Origin: Neopestalotiopsis rosae
Lineage: Eukaryota > Ascomycota > Sordariomycetes > Amphisphaeriales > Sporocadaceae
Direction of reading: 5' to 3'
Length of the DNA stretch: 64,000 nt
NCBI GenBank assembly: GCA_023078685.1
Contig: JALGAS010000004.1
Span: 4,774,001 to 4,838,000, forward strand
How positions within the stretch are numbered: position 1 is the stretch's first letter; each line of letters begins with the position of its first letter. Of the stretch, positions 55,619 through 64,000 are shown one piece after another. A program made the position numbers and the translations under genes. Below the pieces are notes generated by a model. It searched no databases, had not been told where the DNA came from, and was given only the letters and a program-made list of their open reading frames with translations.

Positions 55619-58600
55619 TTAGTTAGCTCCCCTTTCAACAAGTAGTTGTAGGGCGTCCCGTCGACCATTTATAGACGAGAGCATGAATGGCGTCTCCCCA
55701 CTCTTGTTCGTTGCATGAACATTGGCTCCGTGATCAAGGAGAATCTTGATCACGTTGGCGTAGCCTCCGGCCGACGCCACGTGAAGGACGGTGCCAATGT
55801 CACCAAGTTCGACATTGAGGTCAATGTCGCCCCTCTTGAGCAGAGCGCGAACCACTGGCAGCAACCCAAAGTAGACCGCCACTGCCAGAGGAGTCAATTC
55901 ATTCAGTCCCAGGCGGCGGCGCTCCATGTCTCGATCAGTCCACCACGGAGGGCAGTGGTCGAGCCAATGTGAGCTCTCCTCTGTCACATGGCACAAGTCG
56001 ATTGCTTTCTGGAGGAGCTCAGAGCCCAGCTTCTTGTTGTCCAGCTCTCTGCAATGGTCTGTCCAAGATGATGCAGCATACTCGTAAAATGCATCGGAGC
56101 CTTCTGCAGCTGTTCCACCATGGATAGTTGATCTCTGTTCCGGCAGCGCAAGGCATCGAATGCAGGACCGAGTCATGGCTCTGTGATAGACGGGAGCCTT
56201 GAAGCGTCCTCTCCACTCCCATTTCTTGCCATTGATTTCCGAGGTTGTCGTTAGGAACGTTGTCAGGAATTCTTTCACAGTCCTGTGAATGAACGAGACT
56301 TTAGAAGCATGTGTAGTAACAAGAAGCCCACTAAAGTTCTTTAGAATGTCTTCAAATGAATCCCGAGGCCATAGCTCGACAGACCCTGTGGTATCAGCCA
56401 GTGCAAGAGCGTGGTTCGCCTCATCAAGACTTAGAGGCCGTTTTGCTGCAATAATGATTTGGAGAAGGTTGTGAGTGTGGCGTGGATCATGCATGCGCTT
56501 GAGCATTTGCTCATAAGCTTCGGCATGTCCAACAGGTAGCTCGTCGAGTAACTGATCCAAGTCGGAGGGTCCGCTATAACTACTATAACTCGTTTCGATG
56601 ACGGAGAAAATCAATCGTAACCATAGATATGTGCGGTTGCTCATACTCTTGAGGCGTGCTGCAACTCGATCTCTTTCCTTTTCAGGAAAGGTTTTGAGCA
56701 GTTCGGGAATCCTAGCATCAACAACACTGTTGATATCTGCGCTGACGGCGAGGGAATGATCATCTCCATCTAGTGTCAGAAACGAGACGTCCGACAGTCT
56801 GTTGATTGAGCTTTCGATTTGGTAGTGAGGTCGGCATGTAATGAAGAACTTGAGTCGGCATGTGCGTCGCGCTGCTGTTGCGGTGGGTGAGAAGAACTCT
56901 TCGATCTTCTTGATGATGATATTCCTCTCGTCTTCTCTGCACTCGTCAAGAGCGTCGAGGACACAGACGATTTCGCCAGCATCCGGCATGGAGGCGCAGT
57001 CTAGCAATATGTTCCAGAGTTCGTCAGAGTTTCCGCGCAGGGCATCTCCATGGTTCTTGTGTCGGTCCAGAGTTTCCATGAATTTTCCCGTGACATCTTG
57101 GATCAAAAGCTGATCCAAGATGGCAGAAAGGGCATCATGGCTATATACGCGCCTCTGATCACCGTCCTTGAAGAAAAAGTGGCAAACAGTCGAGGTTGTG
57201 GGAGTTGCGGTGAGCTGCCTTTCATCAATGAGGGAGCGCGAGAGAACGGATTTGCCACAGCCAGGACCGCCCGACACCCAGATCAGGCCAGAATCGCTTC
57301 TGTCGCGCCATGAGCAAAAGTCCTTGTCTTCCAAGAACCAGCCGTAAGTGCCTTCGGCTTTCGGAGGATTGAAGTTCTTGTACTCTTCATAGTTTGCTGC
57401 TAGAAGAGATAACAGCTCACCACCTCGGGTGTCATTGAGATCGCCATGCTGCTGTTCTTGCTCACCACTCTCCACGGCGTCGTTTGGTGCGATTTCATTT
57501 TCCACGACACCAGTATCTGCGACGTCATTTTCCGTCACGCTGTTGTCCACAACACCCTTGTCGACATTATCACTAGCTGAGACGGCGTTTTCTGCAACTG
57601 CGTTGGACTTGAAATCACCAGCCTCGTTACTGTTGTCCTCGATATCGCTGTCCGCGACGCTGCTGTCCACAATGCTGTTATCCATGATACTGCTGCCCAA
57701 GATGCTACTGTCAATGATGCTGCTGTCAACCATGTCGTTGCCCACATTGCCATCGTCCACAACGCTATTGTCCAGAGTGTCATCGTGAACGCTGTCGTCG
57801 GGTATGGTGTCGCTGGTCTCGTTGCTTTGGTCCACAATGTCGTTTCCTGCAATGCCACTTTCCACAGCGTCGTTATCAATTGGACCACTGTCCGCGACAT
57901 CGGTCTCAGTGATATCATTGGCATCGCAAATCTCGTTGTCTTTGTGCAGAATGTTGCGGTCCGCACTGTCGTTTTCAACAATTTCTTTGGCCTCGCCATC
58001 CTGGGTAGCCTGGTCCTTGGCTTCATCTTCCACAACCTCAGCAGTGTTGATTTCGGTGTCCGTGGCTACAGCGTCCCGGGCTTCAGTGTTCTTTGCTTCA
58101 GCTTCTATGGCCCCAGCTTCAGCAAGCTCAAGAGCGTTGACTCCAGCACTGCTGTTCTCAGTGGTGACATTCTCAGTGGTGACATTCTCAGTGGTGACAT
58201 TCTCAGTGGTGGTGTTCTCAGTAGTTGTGTTCTCAGTAGTTGTGTTCTCAGTAGTTGTGTTCTCAGTAATGGCGATCTCAGGAGTGGCGTTCTCAGGAGT
58301 GGTGTTTTCAACAACGCTGTCTTCGGTGGGTTTGTCCTCAGCATTATCGACCTCAGCAGCGGTGAACCCGGTAGTGTCTACTTCAGTATCCGTAATATCG
58401 GCTTCTTTAAACTCAGGAGTGTTGACCTCAGCACCGGTGCCCTCAATAGTGACGTTCTCGGCAGTGATAGCTCCAGTAGTGCTATCCTCGGTACTTTGGT
58501 CCTCGACAGTGTTGTACGTGGCATTGTTGTCTTCAGTAAGATTGGCATCAACAGTGTCGGCCTTAGCAGTGTTGTCCCCAGCACTGCTGTCAGTGGTGAT

Positions 58601-59137
58601 GTTCTCAGTAGTGATGCTCTCGGAACTTTTGTCCTCAAAGTTGTTGTGTACAGGAAGATTGACCTCAGCAGCGACGGCCTCAGCAGTGTTGGCCTCAGCA
58701 GTGTTGGCCTCAGCAGTGTTGGCCTCAGCAGTGTTGGTCTCAGCTACCTGGTCCTTTGTGGTTTTGTCCTTGGTAATCTTGTCCTCCTTAGTATTTTCTC
58801 CGGTAGTTTCGTCCTCAGCATTGTTATCCTTGGCAACAATTGCCTGTGAAACGGGCTTCGGACTAGAGGCTGGCGGTGAACTCCCAGGAAGTTCATATGG
58901 CGCCGTGTCCGTCACAGTCTGTTCCGTCGCATCAAGCTGCGAGGAAACAAGCTTGATGGTGGGCACTGGCGGGTTTGGCGTTGGTGGCGTCTGGGGCTCG
59001 TCGCTCACCGGACGCTTTTCAGAAACCGGGGCTCCGCGTTCGGGGGCCCTAACAGGGGGCTTCTCTTCTGAGCGACGCTGCGACTTGGATTTCTTGTTGC
59101 GCACGCTGCGCAACACATCTCGTAAGAAGCAACCCAT
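55619..59137 (-). CDS. NACHT-ankyrin NLR-like protein with long degenerate repeat N-terminus
   Basis: STAND-type signalling ATPase, a fungal NLR analogue probably acting in non-self recognition. Single exon; from the ATG of MGCFLRDVLRSVRNKKSK it has 1172 residues. The first 100 residues are basic then Pro-rich. Residues about 100-550 are a degenerate five-residue repeat rich in Asn, Thr, Glu, Asp, Ala and Val, such as NTTTE, NVTTE and NTAEA in tandem. A NACHT domain follows: P-loop WVSGGPGCGKS near residue 625 and Walker B VCVLDALDEC near 725. A winged-helix-like stretch (LPVGHAEAYEQMLKRM, RPLSLDEANHALALAD) precedes the C-terminal ankyrin part, which has only about three repeats (TPLAVAVYFGLLPVVRALLK, VLHVASAGGYANVIKILLDH, TPFMLSSINGRRDALQLLVE) and stops abruptly after RGAN. 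An alternative Met at 59179 adds 14 residues. Confidence 0.88.
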   Translation of the reverse strand: MGCFLRDVLRSVRNKKSKSQRRSEEKPPVRAPERGAPVSEKRPVSDEPQTPPTPNPPVPTIKLVSSQLDATEQTVTDTAPYELPGSSPPASSPKPVSQAIVAKDNNAEDETTGENTKEDKITKDKTTKDQVAETNTAEANTAEANTAEANTAEAVAAEVNLPVHNNFEDKSSESITTENITTDSSAGDNTAKADTVDANLTEDNNATYNTVEDQSTEDSTTGAITAENVTIEGTGAEVNTPEFKEADITDTEVDTTGFTAAEVDNAEDKPTEDSVVENTTPENATPEIAITENTTTENTTTENTTTENTTTENVTTENVTTENVTTENSSAGVNALELAEAGAIEAEAKNTEARDAVATDTEINTAEVVEDEAKDQATQDGEAKEIVENDSADRNILHKDNEICDANDITETDVADSGPIDNDAVESGIAGNDIVDQSNETSDTIPDDSVHDDTLDNSVVDDGNVGNDMVDSSIIDSSILGSSIMDNSIVDSSVADSDIEDNSNEAGDFKSNAVAENAVSASDNVDKGVVDNSVTENDVADTGVVENEIAPNDAVESGEQEQQHGDLNDTRGGELLSLLAANYEEYKNFNPPKAEGTYGWFLEDKDFCSWRDRSDSGLIWVSGGPGCGKSVLSRSLIDERQLTATPTTSTVCHFFFKDGDQRRVYSHDALSAILDQLLIQDVTGKFMETLDRHKNHGDALRGNSDELWNILLDCASMPDAGEIVCVLDALDECREDERNIIIKKIEEFFSPTATAARRTCRLKFFITCRPHYQIESSINRLSDVSFLTLDGDDHSLAVSADINSVVDARIPELLKTFPEKERDRVAARLKSMSNRTYLWLRLIFSVIETSYSSYSGPSDLDQLLDELPVGHAEAYEQMLKRMHDPRHTHNLLQIIIAAKRPLSLDEANHALALADTTGSVELWPRDSFEDILKNFSGLLVTTHASKVSFIHRTVKEFLTTFLTTTSEINGKKWEWRGRFKAPVYHRAMTRSCIRCLALPEQRSTIHGGTAAEGSDAFYEYAASSWTDHCRELDNKKLGSELLQKAIDLCHVTEESSHWLDHCPPWWTDRDMERRRLGLNELTPLAVAVYFGLLPVVRALLKRGDIDLNVELGDIGTVLHVASAGGYANVIKILLDHGANVHATNKSGETPFMLSSINGRRDALQLLVERGAN
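57480..58840 (-). repeat. Degenerate 15-bp (five-codon) repeat tract in the NACHT gene
   Basis: The tract encodes the Asn/Thr/Asp-rich half of the NACHT protein. The unit is 15 bases. The freshest copies are four near-identical units at 58681-58740 and about ten at 58155-58310 (unit TCTCAGTGGTGACAT and variants on the plus strand). The rest is the same unit, more diverged. The opposite strand is also open for hundreds of codons here. Confidence 0.85.
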
Positions 59138-59735
59138 TGTGCGTAATAAAACACGGTGGCAATTATCGTGAGAAAACAAACGTCGCGCTCGAATGGCAGT
59201 CGGGGCAATAAAGACATTTTTGCATCAGGGCTACAGACTATGCTGTGGGCCACAAACCGAATGTGGAACATGATGCGCGCCTACTTCAGGGGTTGATCAC
59301 CGGAGAGGTCAAAATTTACGTAAACTAACGAGAAACCTCTCATAAACACAGAAAGACATGGGGAAAGAAAGTACGGGGAAAATAGGCAAGTGGAAGCAGT
59401 ATATTGTCGCGTGCGACTATGCCGAAGACAATATTCTTGGCAGGACGTGCGCAGCTCCATTGCGTTGCTGGAGTAGAATGGCCCAATGGTCCAATAGTCC
59501 ATTTGCCGATAGTCGAGCCGAGACCCACGCCGTGATCGAAATGTTTAGGTTCATATTTAGTCGGTGTGCCCAACAGGAGTTGGGAAGAGAAGAGAATATA
59601 CTGATCAAATTCCTGACCAATTTGGTTGAGCTTTGGTTGATGATGCCGAATAATAGAAGAGGCTGGCAGGTAGGCCTATTCCTTCGCTAGATTCGACAAC
59701 AGATTTTGTATATTTCTTGAAACGAATGAATGCTG
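59138..59735. other. Spacer between exonuclease and NACHT genes
   Basis: Upstream region of the NACHT gene and 3' flank of the exonuclease gene. A 110-codon plus-strand frame (59358-59690) has no domain. Confidence 0.35.
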
Positions 59736-61844
59736 CTAATCTGAAACCCACTTCGTGATGGTATCGAGCAAATTGATGCTGTTCCTAGTACAGGCGCCGA
59801 CAAATGGCCCAATGCCCGGTACCCTCATCAGCTCCTGATTCGAAGCCGGTGGTGAGGTTACGATCCAACGAATGGTCATCGCTGGCAATATTGATGGATT
59901 GCCGCCAGAGACCTGCTTGCTCAGCTCTTTCAATCTTTCTTCGAGAGTTCGCGGTACTGCTGCTGCATTGCTATTCGAACTCAACCGTGGATGTGAGCCG
60001 CTTGTTGGTTGCGAGGCAGGTATGGGAGGTTCTTGAGCTGTCTGGGAGGAATGGTTTCCAGTCCCCTGGTGATAGCTCCGCACACGCCGAAAGTCACGCG
60101 TCTGAAGTCCGGCGCTAGATGTCCCCGGATTGTGCAGTTGCGTGCTCGAGGCTCCGGGTCCTGGGCTTTAAACGGGTAACGCTACATCATTATGGTCAAT
60201 ATCAGAGCGATTCCTCTTTACGCGTGGTGTAGACAGTTCCTCATGCGAAGGCGGATGTGGTCCAGCAGAGTGGTCGATACGCATTCCGTTCTGCATGCTG
60301 ATGCGTGGATTTGGATTTATGTCTAGTGGTGGACCGAATGAATCCACGTTGTCCTCATCGTCTGAAAATTTTGGATCCGTAATGCATGTCTGATCCATGT
60401 GGAATGAAAGACCAGTGTGTAGAGTCGGGGGTGCGCGAGCTTCTTCCTTCTGTGAAGACGTGAAGGACGCCGCTCTTTTGAGACCATGAGGCACGGGGTC
60501 TGATGAAATCGTTGATATCTCACTCTGGTACTCTTTCACAAATTTTTCAATAACCTCGAGCCAGCCTGGCCCGTATTGTTCAACCTTTTTCGGGCCAATG
60601 CCCTTGACCTGCAGTAGTTCCTCCGTGTTGAGTGGCAGTAATTTAGACATTGACTCCAGTGCACTGTTATGAGCAATCATGTAGCACTCGAATCTCAGTT
60701 CATTTGCATATTGCTGCCGCCGCTCAACCAAGCGGTAATAGAGTTGCCTTTCTCGCGCAGGGGGTAGCTTTTGCGCAACCTTGGAGACAGCCGGCTGAGA
60801 TGGGTTCATGTTCGGCATTGCACCACTGTCATTCTGTCCTGTCATGACGCTGGATGCCTCGACCCTGTCGTGATCTATGTCCCCGGAAGCTGAGACCGAC
60901 TTGACTAGAGCCGGAGTCGCGCCGCTCCGACCGGAAGGGCGACTATTGAAGCGGGCAAAATATTCCGATGCGGTGGCTGGCACTTGCAGGCGAATGGCGC
61001 CGCGCGTGGGGAAGCCCGGGCCGTCGTAAGTCTTGTAGTGATCGGCAAGCACGGGGAGCGGCGGTGTTGGTTGCATTTGTGCCCTCCTAGCGTCCAGGCA
61101 TTTGTAGAGCATGAAACCGGCATACGCATCATCAGCAGCATAAATCATCTGTGCGTGCTGTAGAGGCCGGCTCCAGTCACTTGTCCTCACGCTCTTGTCT
61201 TTGCTCAATGGGAGGCCAAGTATATCCTCCACCTGTCGTGCAAGAGCCACGAGATTAGTCCTGAGCTTGTCCGGTTCGCTAGAACCAAACTTCACCAGCG
61301 TATACAGGTGACTGAGTTCAAAACCGCCCCTCGGCTGGAGGCCCATGTGCTGTCGGAGGCGCGCAAAATCGGCGTCCTGAATCTTGACTCCCACCTTGAT
61401 GACATTCGGATCCTCGATGATTTTCTTCAACGATGGTGCCAAAAGTTCATCAACCGTCTTGCCATTGTGCAAGGCGATGTGGAATAGGGCAATTTTGCTC
61501 TCGGTCGCAATCTGTATGAGGCTGACTTTGTCTTGTAGGCGGCCCGGAGTCTTTTCTGGCCAAGGCCATTCCATATCAAAGCCCAATACGGTCTCCCCCA
61601 GAAATTCCTTGGCTATCTCTTCTGATCGGACTTTGGTGTTGCTATAAAGAACTTTGGGTTGTTCGCCATTCGCGCCACGGTACAACGTATGTGTCCACCA
61701 TCGTGGCGTGGACGGCTGACTATGTTGTTGCTGCGCATCGTTGTTCTTGTTGTCGTTCACAGTGCTCCAAGTTGCTCGGAATGAGAGCGGCCAGCTGGGT
61801 GCCGTCGCGCTTGCTTCAGCTAGACGTGAGTCGTTCGTTTCCAT
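59736..61844 (-). CDS. WRN-type 3'-5' exonuclease with HRDC domain, in-frame TAA before the C-terminal domain
   Basis: DEDDy-family nuclease. The ATG at 61844 (METNDSRLAEA) is the first Met; an acceptor (CTCCACAG) just upstream hints at an earlier exon. The exonuclease domain has GFDMEWPWPEKTPG (Asp/Glu), KVGVKIQDADFARLRQHMGL and YAADDAYAGFMLYKCLD (Asp and Tyr). The HRDC domain is LRFECYMIAHNSALESMSKL with LLQVKGIGPKKVEQYG. The frame meets TAA at 60168-60170 after NDVALPV, then stays open in the same phase to 59736. That extension ends in a second helical module (LEERLKELSKQVSG ... NQELMRVPGIGPFVGAC) that looks genuine. Either an 84-base in-phase intron (GTAGCG ... CTTCAG) removes the stop, or the stop is a mutation, or it is the true end. 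Role: DNA or RNA end processing. Confidence 0.82.
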
Positions 61845-62908
61845 CGCGTCGGCAGTGACCGCATATGACTCTGTGGAGATTGGAATTGACAAGTTACATA
61901 TCCAAACCAATGTAAGACATTATAAGATGCGACACATGAATAGGAAAGTGCGGCTAAGTGCGAAAGTCACAATTGTTGTCGTTTAGTACAGAGGTTGGGC
62001 TTGACCATCCATTTTTGGCTTTTTGCTTAATCGGCAGTTATCCCCATCTTGGTACCCATGGGCGATTGAGACCAGTGAGGGAAAGCGCGTTGGATTCCCC
62101 AGCTTTTGCCAGCTCAGCTCCTGCTCTTGCCCTGCGCTAACCACGGTTCAGCCAGTGGATTGGAAGCGACGACGATGTTGAGAAAAGCTGGGGTTTGTTC
62201 AGCTCTTGCCGGGCAGGTGCCAATCGTTGCACGCCACATTTTTAGAGTTTTCGCTTGTCCCTCTCTTGGCTGAGATGCGCGTGCAGAGAACTGCGCAAAG
62301 ACAAAATATCAATTGTTGCTATCAATTCAATTATTATGCATGCAGCGCCTGCCGAATTTTGGGCATACTCTGGCTCCTGCAAGGTACAGATTACGCTTGT
62401 ACGACTCTGGCGGCTAGCGCTTTAAGCGCTGTCGCAGCAGTGCACGATATCGTGGGAGTTCATCATTTTCCCCATTATCGCCCAATTTCGTCTTGCTAAG
62501 CGCCTCCGAGTTGTGCCATTCTGCCCCCCATGAGTATGTTTCTTATCGTTACTCCTACCTCTCCGCATTTCCATTTCAAGTAAAGTCATTACTCGCCACG
62601 GGCCTGGTTGTCCTTCACTCCTTGTCCATTTCCCCAAACTTCAGGGCTTAGCTTCGTGACAGTGGCTGGCTGAAATCGTGACAGGGGCATCGGAGCACGC
62701 TCAGCGGTAAAGCTTGGCTCAGCTCGCATCATTCACGCTGATCTCACCAGACCGGGCATACTCAAATCGTAAATGAACGACCATCAAGAACATAGGTAAA
62801 TACTGATGCACCATGGTGAGTTTAAATATCAGAAAATATTCCCGTCGAGCGTGATTCTTATATTATTCAACTATATACAATTGTTTTACATTAAGGGATT
62901 ACAATATT
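61845..62908. other. Spacer between exonuclease and dehydrogenase genes
   Basis: Upstream flank of the exonuclease gene (a small first exon may be hidden here) and 3' flank of the dehydrogenase gene. Only short frames. Confidence 0.35.
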
Positions 62909-64000
62909 CTAGTAGTTTATCGGCGTAAAGCTGGACAGCGGTGCGCCAAAGTACTCGAGCTCCACCCGCTTGGTGTTGATGAAGCTCGTGTTGCCCCGCC
63001 ACTTGTCAACGTCCGTCTGGCCGAGCAGCTGCATCTCCGTCACCAGCTCAGTGCGCAGGATATCCAGCATGGCCTCAACGCCCTCCTGGCCAAACACGTT
63101 GGCGAACATGGGCGGGCGGCCCAGACCGACGGCCTTGACACCCAGCGCGAGCAGCGCCAGGACGTGGGTGCCGCGGCGCACGCCGCCGTCAGCGTATATC
63201 TCAATCTGGTCAAACACCTCGGGGTACTGGGCGTGCAGGTCAAGCAAAACCTCGACAGCGGTGGGGGCGCCGTCGACGACGCGGCCGCCGTGGTTGGAGA
63301 TGTAGACGGCATCAAAGCCGAGGTCGGCGCACAGCTTGACGTCGCGAGCCGTCTTGACGCCCTTGGGCACAATGGGCAGCGAAGTCATGTTGCGCAGACG
63401 CTGGAGCGAGTCCACGGTGAAGTCGAGGGCATGGCCCGTGTCGCCGCTGCCCGAGCTGAAGCGCAGCGACCGGTCGCGGATGCCGCCAATGCCCGTGTTG
63501 TCGACAGTCAGGAAGATGGCCTTGAATCCCGCCGCCTCAATGCGTGCGAGCTCGTCCTCGACCCGCGACGTATTGGCCCAGAGGTACTCCTGGTGGAACA
63601 TGATCTGGCCGTCGGCGGCGGCGGCGCCAATCTCCTCGACGGTCTGGGTTGCCGAGATGGACGGCACGTACAAGACACCGGCCGAAGCGGCGGCCTTGAC
63701 GAGATTGGTCTCGGCGCCGTCGTTGGCGTGGCCTGCGTTAGCGGCAGGGGCAATGAAGAAGGGCGCCGCAAAGTTGTAGCCCAAGATGGATGTGCTTTAG
63801 CGGGAGCATAGTCAGTAAACGCCGGCCCTCGTATATACTAGCGGATCGGCATCAAACGTACTTGAGATTCAGGTTCGTGACATCTTGGAAGGCATATCCG
63901 TTGAAGATGATCTTTCGGAAGATTTCGAGATTATTAATGTATGCTGAAAAAGGTTGCAATGTTAGTCAATACTGGTCATTCGAGGGCATTGCTTATTCGG
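62909..64000 (-). CDS. FMN-dependent 2-hydroxyacid dehydrogenase/oxidase, 5' partial
   Basis: Flavoenzyme of the glycolate oxidase / L-lactate dehydrogenase (cytochrome b2) / lactate monooxygenase family, oxidising a 2-hydroxy acid to the 2-keto acid. Visible exons are 63943-63862 and 63794-62909; an acceptor (TTTTTCAG) at 63944 shows that the gene continues beyond the right edge. The join NLN|TSILGYNFAAPFFIAPAA is in phase. Active-site marks are VYISNHGGRVVDGAPTAVE with the catalytic His and the following Arg, the flavin/substrate Lys in LPIVPKGV, and the phosphate-binding IYADGGVRRGTHVLALLALG. The C-terminus is complete. No haem domain is visible in this part. The coding region is strongly GC-biased. 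The exact acid substrate cannot be told; the sequence is closer to lactate monooxygenase-like fungal enzymes than to yeast Cyb2 by eye. Confidence 0.92.

Noticed and set aside
57785..59171. Long plus-strand open frames (354 and 455 codons) rich in Ser, Val and Leu
   Set aside because: They are exact antisense shadows of the 15-bp repeat tract of the NACHT gene; a periodic repeat keeps several frames open. No domain and no independent start signals.

Overview
The window is nuclear DNA of a filamentous ascomycete (Pezizomycotina, most likely a Sordariomycete). The evidence is genes split by short GT-AG introns of about 45-120 bases, a Zn2Cys6 regulator, two HET-domain genes, a NACHT-ankyrin receptor, a LaeA-like methyltransferase, fungal P450s and a GH28 polygalacturonase. 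No tRNA, rRNA, CRISPR array or intact transposon was recognised. All exon joins were worked out by hand from splice motifs, reading frame and family knowledge.

Left end (1-9.9 kb): an MFS sugar-porter-type transporter (cut by the left edge), a mitochondrial tricarboxylate carrier, a Zn2Cys6 regulator divergent from the carrier, a PrpF-family isomerase with a mitochondrial-type presequence, and a CYP7/CYP8-like P450. A carrier, PrpF-type isomerase, regulator, transporter and P450 together resemble the itaconate / trans-aconitate clusters known from Ustilago and Aspergillus. No decarboxylase is visible. The palindrome CCGCGG recurs in the intergenic spaces of this block.

10-20.8 kb: an accessory, self/non-self-like region. 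It has two head-to-head HET genes, a poorly resolved multi-exon membrane protein, a DUF6594-like gene with two nonsense codons, a 46-bp tandem duplication, a foldback repeat and a C2H2 zinc-finger gene whose 5' end is out of frame.

21-27 kb: a polygalacturonase, then three minus-strand genes for small membrane proteins, one split into two short exons.

27.8-40.6 kb: mostly housekeeping. Set9 H4K20 methyltransferase, mitochondrial ribosomal protein uL14m, RNA polymerase II subunit Rpb9 (with a long acidic open frame running into its first intron), a Pin1-type prolyl isomerase and an LrgA/LrgB-like membrane protein.

40.6-50.9 kb: gene-poor. It holds a coiled-coil protein convergent with an amidoligase-like enzyme, then 3.5 kb without a convincing gene, then a small polyQ/RG-rich conserved-type protein.

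51-64 kb: a P450 divergent from a LaeA-like methyltransferase (possible mini-cluster), a NACHT-ankyrin protein whose N-terminal half is a degenerate five-residue repeat, a WRN-type exonuclease/HRDC protein with an in-frame stop before its C-terminal domain, and the C-terminal part of an FMN-dependent 2-hydroxyacid dehydrogenase cut by the right edge.
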